64,000 bases of DNA from Bacillus_BA songklensis. GTDB taxonomy: Bacteria; Bacillota; Bacilli; Bacillales; Bacillaceae_H. A model generated the notes under the pieces. It was not told the DNA's origin. It made no database searches and saw only the letters and a list, made by a program, of their open reading frames with translations. Positions within the stretch are counted from its first letter, which is position 1. Each line of letters starts with the position of its first letter. A program made the translations under genes and the position numbers. Where the stretch lies: assembly GCF_042649685.1 (NCBI RefSeq), contig NZ_JBHRZT010000072.1, forward strand, positions 744,001-808,000. The letters are read 5' to 3'. This document shows positions 43,860 through 51,722 of this stretch, in pieces.

Positions 43860-45899
43860 TCACGTCAGATTACATAACACTAAGAGGACATCAATGATTT
43901 TGATTCCGATAAACGGAGCAATTACTCCCCCTACTCCATAAATAAAGAGGTTACGGTTTAACAGTTTTGTTGCACTCATCGGGATATATTTAACGCCTTT
44001 CATCGCCAAAGGTATTAGCATCGGAATAATGATGGCATTAAAGATAAGAGCTGATAAAATTGCACTTTCAGGTGTTGCCAGATTCATAATATTCAAGGCT
44101 TTCATTTCTGGGATAGCCAACATGAACATCGCGGGAATAATGGCAAAATACTTAGCCACATCGTTGGCGATACTAAATGTTGTCAAGGCACCTCTTGTCA
44201 TTAGTAGCTGCTTTCCAATCGCAACGACTTCAATAATTTTAGTTGGATCTGAATCAAGATCTACCATGTTGGCCGCTTCCTTCGCTGCAATGGTACCACT
44301 GTTCATCGCAAGCCCTACATCCGCTTGGGCAAGGGCGGGTGCATCGTTCGTTCCGTCCCCAGTCATGGCTACAAGCTTTCCTTGTGATTGTTCCTTCTTA
44401 ATGACCGCAATTTTATCTTCCGGTTTTGCCTCTGCGATAAAATCGTCCACTCCTGCTTCACGTGCAATGGTAGCGGCCGTTAACGGGTTATCCCCTGTAC
44501 ACATGACCGTTTTGATTCCCATTTTTCTCAGCTCATCAAATCGTTCTCTCATTCCCGGTTTGACTGTATCCTTTAAATAAATTAAGCCTAGCACTCGGTT
44601 TCCTTCTGCTACCGCTAGAGGAGTTCCGCCTTCAGTCGCAATTTCCTTGGCTCTCATATCCAAATCACCCGGGATAGAACCGCCTTTTTCAACAACATAT
44701 TGCTTAATCGCATCTACAGCACCTTTTCGGACCTCACGGCCATCAGCGAAATTCGTTCCACTCATACGAGTCTCAGCTTTGAACTCTATACCTTCGGAAC
44801 CCTCTAATGAAAACTCTTGTTGAGGAACTCCTAACTTTTTTGCCAACTCGATAATCGATCTGCCTTCTGGCGTTTCATCATGAAGAGATGTGTGAAGCGC
44901 CACTCGATGTAAATCATCTTTTGATACTTTGTTTACAGGGGTAAAGACAGATGCCATTCGGTTACCATGTGTGATGGTACCCGTTTTATCAAGAATAATC
45001 GTGTTAATATCCCCTGCCGCTTCCACCGCTTTACCTGACATCGCAATCACATTAAACTGGGTGACACGATCCATTCCTGCAATACCAATCGCAGAGAGCA
45101 GGCCTCCAATTGTCGTTGGAATCAAGCAAACCAATAAAGCAATTAATGTAGCAATCGGTATTTGAGCATCCACATAGGCTGAGATAGGTACAAGAGTCGT
45201 ACAAACGATCAAAAAGATTAACGTTAAACTGACAAGCAGCGTATTCAATGCAATCTCATTCGGTGTTTTTTGGCGTTTGGCACCTTCTACTAAACTAATC
45301 ATCCGATCAAGGAAGGATTCACCAGGGTCTGTCGTAATACGAATTTTAATACTATCACTGATGACGCGGGTTCCACCTGTTACAGAACTAAAATCTCCGC
45401 CTGATTCTTTAATGACGGGAGCTGATTCACCCGTTATCGCTGATTCATCCACCGCAGCGACCCCTTCTATAATTTCACCGTCACTTGGAATAAGCTCATT
45501 TGCTTCCACCAGGACAATATCACCTTTACGTAGATCCGTTGAATTAACTAATTTAATTGTTCCATCTTTCTGAACCAATTTCGCTTTTGTATCTTGTTTT
45601 GTTTTTTTTAAGCTATTTGCTTGAGCTTTCCCTCTTCCTTCCGCTAAAGCTTCAGCAAAATTGGCAAATAAAATCGTGATAAATAAAATAATGCTGACAA
45701 CTGCGTTATAGCCTGCACTTTCCCCTTCACCGAACAACCCTGGCAAGAAAGCAAGTAAGACAGTAACAAAAAAACCTATTTCTACTACAAACATCACAGG
45801 ATTTTTGGCCATCGTACGTGGATTAAGCTTTTTAAAGGCATCTATAGCAGCTTGTTTGACAATATCATTGTTTATCGTAGCTTTACGCTTGCTATTCAT
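43860..45899 (-). CDS. kdpB: Potassium-transporting P-type ATPase subunit KdpB
   Basis: 679 residues. Phosphorylation motif ILDKTGTITHGNR (Asp near 304), TGES in the actuator domain (AITGESAPVIKESGGD), and MTGDGTNDAPALAQADVG hinge. Hydrolyses ATP to drive high-affinity K+ uptake through KdpA. GGAG upstream. The Ser of TGES that is phosphorylated as an off-switch in E. coli is present. Confidence 0.96.
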   Translation of the reverse strand: MNSKRKATINNDIVKQAAIDAFKKLNPRTMAKNPVMFVVEIGFFVTVLLAFLPGLFGEGESAGYNAVVSIILFITILFANFAEALAEGRGKAQANSLKKTKQDTKAKLVQKDGTIKLVNSTDLRKGDIVLVEANELIPSDGEIIEGVAAVDESAITGESAPVIKESGGDFSSVTGGTRVISDSIKIRITTDPGESFLDRMISLVEGAKRQKTPNEIALNTLLVSLTLIFLIVCTTLVPISAYVDAQIPIATLIALLVCLIPTTIGGLLSAIGIAGMDRVTQFNVIAMSGKAVEAAGDINTIILDKTGTITHGNRMASVFTPVNKVSKDDLHRVALHTSLHDETPEGRSIIELAKKLGVPQQEFSLEGSEGIEFKAETRMSGTNFADGREVRKGAVDAIKQYVVEKGGSIPGDLDMRAKEIATEGGTPLAVAEGNRVLGLIYLKDTVKPGMRERFDELRKMGIKTVMCTGDNPLTAATIAREAGVDDFIAEAKPEDKIAVIKKEQSQGKLVAMTGDGTNDAPALAQADVGLAMNSGTIAAKEAANMVDLDSDPTKIIEVVAIGKQLLMTRGALTTFSIANDVAKYFAIIPAMFMLAIPEMKALNIMNLATPESAILSALIFNAIIIPMLIPLAMKGVKYIPMSATKLLNRNLFIYGVGGVIAPFIGIKIIDVLLVLCNLT

Positions 45900-45934
45900 C
45901 GGAAAGACTCCTTCTCTTTCTAGGTTTTAATTGA

Positions 45935-47608
45935 TTAACGAATGGTCAACCATTCTGCAATCGGCCCAAGCGCCAGAACTGGGAAGAACGTAAGCGCTCC
46001 GACGATTAAGACGGTCGAAAGTAAAATGACTAGGAATGTGCTGTTATCCGTTTTAAAAGTACCTAATGTCTCCGGTACCGGAGTCTTCGCTAGTAAGGAA
46101 CCGGCCACTGCTATCATGGCGATCATCGATAAATATCTTCCTAAAAGCATCACAATTCCTGTTGAGACATTCCAAAATGGTGTGTTATCTCCTAATCCTT
46201 CAAAGCCAGATCCATTGTTTGCAGCAGATGATGTAAATTCATATACTACTTGTGAAATTCCATGAAATCCCGGGTTTGAGATAGCCGACGCTCCCATTTC
46301 TGTAGCCAGTGCAATAGCGCTTGGGCCTAAAATGATGATTGGATGGACCAGGATGGTAATGGCGATCAGTTTCATTTCCTTACCTTCGATTTTTCGTCCT
46401 AAAAATTCAGGCGTTCGTCCTACCATCAGTCCCGCCAGGAATACAGCAAGAATCGCATACATTAAAATATTAATCGTACCGACCCCGTCACCACCAAACA
46501 CACAGTTCAGCATCATTTCACCCAATGGAACAATACCGCCCAGCGGTGTTAGCGTATCATGCATATTATTGACCGTACCGGTCGTAGCAGCCGTTGTGAC
46601 TGCTGTAAATAACGCGCTTTGTGCCATTCCGAATCGAACTTCTTTTCCTTCCATGCTTCCCGCTGCTTGAGACAGCCCAATTTTCTCCAAAGCAGGGTTT
46701 CCGCTCATTTCACTAAAGTAAGCTAATGACAAAAATGCCAGGAACATGAGGCCCATTGTTGAAAATAGGATCCATCCCTGTTTTCGACTGCGTGTCATGT
46801 GGCCAAATACTAAAGGAAGTGATGCCGGTATTAGAAACATCGATAAAATTTCAATCACATTTGAGAGTGGAGTAGGATTTTCATATGGATGCGCGGAGTT
46901 TACTCCAAAGAATCCCCCTCCATTTGTTCCTATATGCTTAATAGACTCCAAAGCAGCCACCGGTCCGCGTGCAATTTGTTGTTCTGTACCTTCCAGTGTA
47001 GTAACTTCAGCAGTCGGGCTTAATGTCTGCGGTACCCCCTGGCCTACAAGGAAAAGTCCTACTAAAATGGATAAAGGAATCAGAATACGAGTATGAGAGC
47101 GAACTAAATCCACATAAAAGTTCCCGATATTTTTTTGACCTGTAAGCCCGCGGAAAAATGCGATACATAATGCTAAACCTGTTGCAGGTGTCGTAAACAT
47201 CAAATACATAATGACAGCCATTTGAGATAAATAAGATAATCCCGATTCCCCACTGTAGTGCTGTAAGTTTGTATTTGTTAAAAAGCTTGAAATCGTATTA
47301 AAAGATAGCAACGGATCCATACCGGGAATATTACTTGGGTTTCCCGGCAAAACACCTTGTAACCTCACAATTAAGTAGCAAATGCCAAACATCACCAGGT
47401 TACTCAGCAACAATGCTTTTGCATATTGCTTCCAGGACATAGGTGATGGGGTGATACCTGAGCTTTTATAAATCCCCTTCTCAACCCCTCCAAAGATTCG
47501 ATCAAGCTTTGTTTCTTCCAGTGCAAAAGCCCGGGCCATGTATTTTCCCATTGGGATAGCAAGAAGAATAACCAACACCAACACAAGGCTAATTTGTACA
47601 AAATCCAT
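45935..47608 (-). CDS. kdpA: Potassium-transporting ATPase subunit KdpA
   Basis: 557 residues, ten membrane helices with the four P-loop-like selectivity segments, e.g. HIGTNGGGFFGVNSAHPYEN and CVFGGDGVGTINILMYAI. It is the K+-conducting channel-like subunit. Start after GGAGGAG. Directly follows kdpF. Confidence 0.96.
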   Translation of the reverse strand: MDFVQISLVLVLVILLAIPMGKYMARAFALEETKLDRIFGGVEKGIYKSSGITPSPMSWKQYAKALLLSNLVMFGICYLIVRLQGVLPGNPSNIPGMDPLLSFNTISSFLTNTNLQHYSGESGLSYLSQMAVIMYLMFTTPATGLALCIAFFRGLTGQKNIGNFYVDLVRSHTRILIPLSILVGLFLVGQGVPQTLSPTAEVTTLEGTEQQIARGPVAALESIKHIGTNGGGFFGVNSAHPYENPTPLSNVIEILSMFLIPASLPLVFGHMTRSRKQGWILFSTMGLMFLAFLSLAYFSEMSGNPALEKIGLSQAAGSMEGKEVRFGMAQSALFTAVTTAATTGTVNNMHDTLTPLGGIVPLGEMMLNCVFGGDGVGTINILMYAILAVFLAGLMVGRTPEFLGRKIEGKEMKLIAITILVHPIIILGPSAIALATEMGASAISNPGFHGISQVVYEFTSSAANNGSGFEGLGDNTPFWNVSTGIVMLLGRYLSMIAMIAVAGSLLAKTPVPETLGTFKTDNSTFLVILLSTVLIVGALTFFPVLALGPIAEWLTIR

Positions 47609-47631
47609 TTTTTTCTCCTCCGAAATGAACG

Positions 47632-47709
47632 TTAATATCTTTCAGGATGTATAAGTGCATCAATTAAATAAATTGAAAGCCCTAAAACTAGTACTAATAA
47701 GATAATCAT
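47632..47709 (-). CDS. kdpF: KdpF small subunit
   Basis: 25 residues, MIILLVLVLGLSIYLIDALI HPERY: one helix and the typical A-L-I/L-x-P-E-R/K end of KdpF peptides, which stabilise the KdpABC complex. Ribosome site GGGAGTG. 23 bases before kdpA. Confidence 0.85.
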   Translation of the reverse strand: MIILLVLVLGLSIYLIDALIHPERY

Positions 47710-47721
47710 TGTTTTCACTCC

Positions 47722-47811
47722 CTAATCCTGCAATATTTTGTCACAGAACATAATAAAGCCATAAAACAAAATAAACATAAAAGCTGTTATTCCAATTGCT
47801 GCAATATCCAT
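47722..47811 (-). CDS. Second small membrane peptide of the kdp operon
   Basis: 29 residues, MDIAAIGITAFMFILFYGFI MFCDKILQD, one hydrophobic helix. A perfect AGGAGGG precedes the ATG, and kdpF starts 12 bases after its stop, so translation is very likely. Not related to KdpF by its ends. No family recognised. Confidence 0.65.
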   Translation of the reverse strand: MDIAAIGITAFMFILFYGFIMFCDKILQD

Positions 47812-47830
47812 GCTATCCCTCCTCTCTCCT

Positions 47831-47965
47831 CTAGCTTGCTTTTAAGAAATCCCGTGCTTCTGAAATCACCTCATAAAATTCCTTTCCTTTTTCCCCCCTG
47901 GGAGAAGAAACCGTAATAAGGGCGATTTCATTTACCTGTGCATTCCCTCTTTGAAAGGAATTCAC
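47831..47965 (-). CDS. Possible short gene at the head of the kdp operon
   Basis: Open frame with GTG, VNSFQRGNAQVNEIALITVS SPRGEKGKEF...SEARDFLKAS; gene-like codon use but no good ribosome site, the frame being open to 48028. It may be a peptide of the leader or a decayed gene. Confidence 0.3.
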   Translation of the reverse strand: MNSFQRGNAQVNEIALITVSSPRGEKGKEFYEVISEARDFLKAS

Positions 47966-48266
47966 CCGTAAACAAAAAATAGACCAATGCTTACTTTTTC
48001 CCCGCAATAAACCGACAAACCTGAAGATTCATTTGTCCTATTCATGAATAAAAGACAAATGCATCTACAACCTTAATAAAATAAGGCAAGGTTTATTGTT
48101 GTTTGGAGAAAAAGCACTCATTGGTCTACTTAACGTCCAGCAAGCATCAAGGGCTTTCTTTACGTTCTGTCTCCCATACTTTTTCAGTTAGATACTGTAA
48201 ATAAGCAAAATAAAAAGACCATCTATTGGCATAAGGATATTCATTCCATGCGTAAAAAAGCGCACA

Positions 48267-48290
48267 AAAAAAACACCTTATAAGGTGGTC
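48267..48290 (-). terminator. Riboswitch-controlled terminator of the kdp operon
   Basis: On the minus strand CACCTT-AT-AAGGTG is followed by eight T, about 10 bases after the c-di-AMP aptamer. The stem can extend with GACCACC. Ligand binding to the aptamer should favour it and stop kdp transcription. Between it and the peptides at 47.8 kb lie about 300 bases without a convincing gene. Confidence 0.75.
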
Positions 48291-48295
48291 TACGA

Positions 48296-48440
48296 CCTCC
48301 TTCGCTTTAGCCGACGAAGTTAGCTGACGGGTAGGATGGCGAAAGAGTATCTCATCCCTTCTACGCAGTAGAATTAACCCCAAAAAATTGGTTCCTCCGC
48401 TCCCTGTTACCAGGGACTAGGCCGATATTCGATTGAGTTC
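48296..48440 (-). ncRNA. c-di-AMP riboswitch (ydaO/yuaA) controlling kdp
   Basis: The minus strand carries the conserved blocks of the ydaO class in order: AGGAACCAATTTTTTGGGGT, GGGATGAGATACTC, and ACCCGTCAGCTAACTTCG, at the usual distances. The RNA of this class binds two c-di-AMP molecules in a pseudosymmetric fold. It stands between a good promoter and the kdp genes, with an intrinsic terminator behind, the arrangement of an OFF switch: high K+ raises c-di-AMP and shuts off K+ uptake. Confidence 0.9.
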
Positions 48441-48450
48441 TTATGCGCTT

Positions 48451-48480
48451 ATTCTACGCCGAACATCGTGGACTTGTAAA
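48451..48480 (-). promoter_or_regulatory. Promoter of the riboswitch-kdp transcript
   Basis: On the minus strand TTTACA, 18 bases, TAGAAT; transcription would start a few bases before the aptamer. Confidence 0.65.
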
Positions 48481-48597
48481 TAGTTATTTTCAACAAAAAT
48501 GAGTCGTAATGTACCAACAATCACGAAAAATCAATGTTTTTATGGAAATATCTTATTTTTTCTAAGATTTACTCTGTTTTTCACCAAATATGAAAGA

Positions 48598-48627
48598 TTG
48601 ACAAATAAAAGATTGTCCACTTACTAT
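48598..48627 (+). promoter_or_regulatory. Promoter of the DUF2294 gene
   Basis: TTGACA, 18 bases, TACTAT, about 45 bases upstream of the start codon. Confidence 0.6.
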
Positions 48628-48673
48628 TAGCTCACAATGAACACTCCACATGGGAGCCCAGGAGGTAACAAAT

Positions 48674-49063
48674 TTGCCCATTTTATCGAAAAAGAAATTG
48701 GAAGCTGAAATCAGCGAAGCATTAATAAGATTCCAACGGGAACTGATGGGCCGTGGACCGCAAGAAGCGAAAACATATATTCTTAAAGATATGGTCATCA
48801 CCCGTTTTAAAGGTGTGCTCACCGTCGAGGAAAAACACCTTGTCGGAACCGACAACGGCAGAAAACTGGTCAAGCAGGCAAGACAGCTATTGCGTGAAAT
48901 GTACAGCAAGGAGTTTGAAGAGATTGTTGAGCGCTATACGGACTGCAAAGTGCTTTCAAGCCACAGCGATATCAGCACTAAAATGGGAGAGCGTATTGAG
49001 GTTTTTATTATGGATAAAGACTTGGAGCGAATGATCGAAGCAGCTTCCAAAGATCAAAAATAA
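48674..49063 (+). CDS. DUF2294 family protein
   Basis: 129 residues. TTG start, 8 bases after AGGAGG, giving MPILSKKKLEAEISEALIRF. GRGPQEAKTYILKDMVITRF and VLSSHSDISTKMGERIEVFI are the conserved DUF2294 blocks (in many members ...HTDISTKTGERI). A small cytoplasmic alpha/beta protein of unknown function common in Bacillus. Confidence 0.85.
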   Translation: MPILSKKKLEAEISEALIRFQRELMGRGPQEAKTYILKDMVITRFKGVLTVEEKHLVGTDNGRKLVKQARQLLREMYSKEFEEIVERYTDCKVLSSHSDISTKMGERIEVFIMDKDLERMIEAASKDQK

Positions 49064-49112
49064 TCATTATTTTTAACAGCCTTTTAACTATAAACAATTT
49101 ATGAGTGACACC

Positions 49113-49145
49113 AAAAAGGAAGAGGATCCTTTTCTCTTTCTTTTT
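49113..49145 (+). terminator. Terminator of the DUF2294 gene
   Basis: aaaaaggaagag pairs with ctctttcttttt. Confidence 0.7.
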
Positions 49146-49297
49146 GCTTAAAAACGCCTGATAGCCCCTATGAAACTCGAGGCTGCAGGGAAGTTCATTT
49201 TCTCATTTAACCAAAAGCAAATGAAAATTTTATTATTTTTCTATCTTTATATTTTCTAGAAACAACAGTATCATGATAATCATTTTATATCCAAATC

Positions 49298-49421
49298 CCT
49301 TAATTCCTTCCAAGAAGCAGGGAAACCATTTTTGATAAGTTGATTCTATCATGTAGGTGAATCCTTTCATAAAGATAGAACAACTTTGATTGCCCAAACC
49401 CGTCAGCTAACCTCATAAGCG
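49298..49421 (+). ncRNA. Second c-di-AMP riboswitch, apparently orphan
   Basis: Plus-strand blocks CTTAATTCC, AGCAGGGAAACCATTTTT, GTAGGTGAATCC, GATAGAACA and AACCCGTCAGCTAACCTCAT with closing AAGCG follow the ydaO consensus in order over 124 bases. Downstream no intact gene lies on the same strand: a 34-codon frame (49520-49621) without ribosome site is all that is open, then a minus-strand hydrolase converges. Its target gene seems lost, or lies in an RNA not recognised. Confidence 0.75.
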
Positions 49422-49662
49422 TAGTATGATAAAGGTAACTTTGTCTTTTCATCATAAGGCTTATTTAGTCATGCTTAAAAAGCTGTGAAAAGATTACTCT
49501 CCGTCTTCTTTTTATTTTCTTGACAGGGAGGTATTACTTTCATAATCACTACAATTCTGTTGTTATTTTAGGAGCTAATCTTGAAGGAATTCCAAATAAA
49601 AAATCCAAAACTTTCGTCTAAAAGCAAGGTTTTGTTATCTTTCGTTGTTGATTATTAGACAA

Positions 49663-49697
49663 TGAAGAACCACACTTTGTCAAAAAAGTGGTCTTTT
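49663..49697. terminator. Bidirectional terminator
   Basis: aagaaccacacttt pairs with aaagtggtctttt; overlaps the stop codon region of the hydrolase gene. Confidence 0.65.
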
Positions 49698-50556
49698 AGT
49701 TATTTGTAGTCAAAAAATCTAATAATTTTTTATCAAGCTCTTCAGCCTCTTTTCCAAGCCATATTAAATGTCCCCAAGAATTCAGCAAAAAAAGTTCCGA
49801 ACGAGGGATCAGTTTACTTGCATAGTAAGCGTGTTCCAAAGGCACTGCTCCATCGTATTGGCTATGCATGATGAGAGTAGGACAAGTAATGGCTTGCAAA
49901 TCATCAGAAGTGATCTTACTTGTTTGTAACAGGTCAATCAAGAACCCATACCCTGACCGCTGGCGATTGTTCATCTTTCGAATTTCTTCTATATCATCTT
50001 CTTTCATTTTGGATACCACTTCATCGTGTGGAAGCTTACTAAAAGAAGAGATCATTTGTTTAAACATATAGTGAGGAAATTGATTATTCATGAAAGAAAC
50101 CAACTTCCATATATATTTTTCAACCGTGGGACGGAAAAGTATCTGTGCAGCTTTATATGTCCTATCTTCAGGAGTAAGCCATTCTTTCGTGACTGCACAT
50201 TGTAACGTTAAGGTATTAACCCTTTCTGAGTAACAAGAGGAAAAATAAATACCACTTGGTCCTCCCGCTGAAACAGCAATAAGATGCACTTTTTCTAGAT
50301 TTAGGTGATTTAACAATTTCAAATAAAATTCGCAAGCACTTGATAAACTTCCCCCAATATCCTTAGAAGTTTTTCCATATCCTGCTCTTGAAGGGGTAAT
50401 TAAAGAGAAGCCTTGCTCAACCAAAGCATTATATCCAAATTCTTCATAGCAATTTGAATGTCCTCCATGCATGATGAGGATCAGTATTCCTTCACCTATA
50501 ATTGAATACTCTATTGATTTACCTTCAACCGAAAATGTTTCAACTCGTCTTTTCAT
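49696..50556 (-). CDS. Alpha/beta hydrolase
   Basis: 286 residues, ATG preceded by AAAGGAGGTG. HGG oxyanion segment (LIMHGGHSN), nucleophile in AVSAGGPSG (Ser about 107), Asp in HSQYDGAVP and His in SWGHLIWLG. The fold is that of haloalkane dehalogenase/lactonase-like esterases; substrate unknown. Monocistronic. Confidence 0.85.
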   Translation of the reverse strand: MKRRVETFSVEGKSIEYSIIGEGILILIMHGGHSNCYEEFGYNALVEQGFSLITPSRAGYGKTSKDIGGSLSSACEFYLKLLNHLNLEKVHLIAVSAGGPSGIYFSSCYSERVNTLTLQCAVTKEWLTPEDRTYKAAQILFRPTVEKYIWKLVSFMNNQFPHYMFKQMISSFSKLPHDEVVSKMKEDDIEEIRKMNNRQRSGYGFLIDLLQTSKITSDDLQAITCPTLIMHSQYDGAVPLEHAYYASKLIPRSELFLLNSWGHLIWLGKEAEELDKKLLDFLTTNN

Positions 50557-50753
50557 AATGCACCTCCTTTCAATGAAATTAATTCCATACTTATTATGAG
50601 TTCGATTACAAGTGAACATTTTATTTAGGTCATCAAGAGCACCCTCTAGTTACACTTATTTTTCACGAAAATTCCCGATTAAAAAGAAATTTTATCTTTC
50701 GATGATGTCTTATCAACAAATCTTTTAAATCTTAAATTTTATTTTTAAGGCCT

Positions 50754-51080
50754 TTACTGTGATTCTAAAGGAACGTAATGCTTTAAATCAGACTCAGTAA
50801 TACCTTGTTTTCTGCCTTCATCTGTGATTCTATGATCAAACTGCAAAATGTCATTGTGTGCAAAATAGATATATTCGACATACGGTTCGTCTTTAAAAAC
50901 TACAACAACAGCATAAAAGCTTGGTAATTTAACTCCCCATATTCCTAGAATAGACTTAGTTGCCGCAGCTGCTTTTGCCGGTGCAGATTCCCCCGCAACT
51001 TTTCCGGCTTCACCGGCAGTATTCTTTAAAGCTGAGCTTCCCTCTGTTTCATAGCCGTTAGGATTGTTAGTTTGGGACAT
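50754..51080 (-). CDS. Conjugation-operon accessory protein
   Basis: 108 residues: Ala-rich low-complexity start (AGEAGKVAGESAPAKAAAAT) and a C-terminal domain with SFYAVVVVFKDEPYVEYIYF. Overlaps the end of the VirB8-like gene by 14 bases, hence the same operon. No family recognised; likely a component or surface protein of the transfer apparatus. Confidence 0.5.
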   Translation of the reverse strand: MSQTNNPNGYETEGSSALKNTAGEAGKVAGESAPAKAAAATKSILGIWGVKLPSFYAVVVVFKDEPYVEYIYFAHNDILQFDHRITDEGRKQGITESDLKHYVPLESQ

Positions 51081-51699
51081 TGACTCTCACATCCTCTACC
51101 TTCCATTCTCCATCGACTTGACGCAGTCCAATTAAATACCAGTCTTCCGTTTCTGACGTCGTTCCATCCACGGATTTCGCTTCCCCCATTACCATCACAT
51201 TCCAACGGACGACCATACTGCTTTTATTAACCACTGGTGTAACCTGTGTTTCTTTTACCGTCAGATAAGACCGTTCAAGAGTTTCTCGCCTTCCATTTCG
51301 TTGCATCTTTTCATATAAAGCATTAGTCATAAAAGGCCTACTGTCTTCCAAATACTCCATTGGCTTATCTGCATTGTACGTATGAAAAGCTGTGACGAAT
51401 TGAACAGCGATTTCCTTCGTAGTTTCCAGCGTTTCTTCTAAAAATTTCTCCGTTTGGTCATAGTCGTTTGTTTGATCTTCTAGACTTGCGGATTGTGAAT
51501 GCTCAGAAGAGGCAGGCGCTGAATCGACCTGTTTAGTCGATTCAGCTGTACGTTTGGTTTCAATAGCTGTGACTTGTGCTTTGTTCATGCTGCGAAGAAT
51601 CGTCGTAACGGTGAACCCTACTACAAGAAAGACCGCAAGAATAAAGAGAAACAGTTTGATGCGGTCACTTTTACTATTTTCAAAGTCCCATCCAAACAT
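51067..51699 (-). CDS. VirB8/TcpC-like conjugal transfer protein
   Basis: 210 residues: one membrane helix near the N-terminus (IKLFLFILAVFLVVGFTVTT), a Ser/Thr/Gln-rich linker and an NTF2-like domain (AVQFVTAFHTYNADKPMEYL to the end; WYLIGLRQVDGEWKVEDVRV). This is the layout of the bitopic VirB8-type protein of Gram-positive type IV secretion systems. Between the VirB6-like and accessory genes, which supports it. Confidence 0.7.
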   Translation of the reverse strand: MFGWDFENSKSDRIKLFLFILAVFLVVGFTVTTILRSMNKAQVTAIETKRTAESTKQVDSAPASSEHSQSASLEDQTNDYDQTEKFLEETLETTKEIAVQFVTAFHTYNADKPMEYLEDSRPFMTNALYEKMQRNGRRETLERSYLTVKETQVTPVVNKSSMVVRWNVMVMGEAKSVDGTTSETEDWYLIGLRQVDGEWKVEDVRVNVPN

Positions 51700-51722
51700 A
51701 TACGTCCCTCCTTCTCACTCCC

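Noticed and set aside
48147..48383. Open frame of 78 codons on the minus strand
   Set aside because: It runs through the conserved riboswitch aptamer and terminator and has no ribosome site.
49520..49621. 34-codon frame after the second riboswitch
   Set aside because: TTG start without ribosome site and no family; kept only as a possibility in the finding on the orphan riboswitch.
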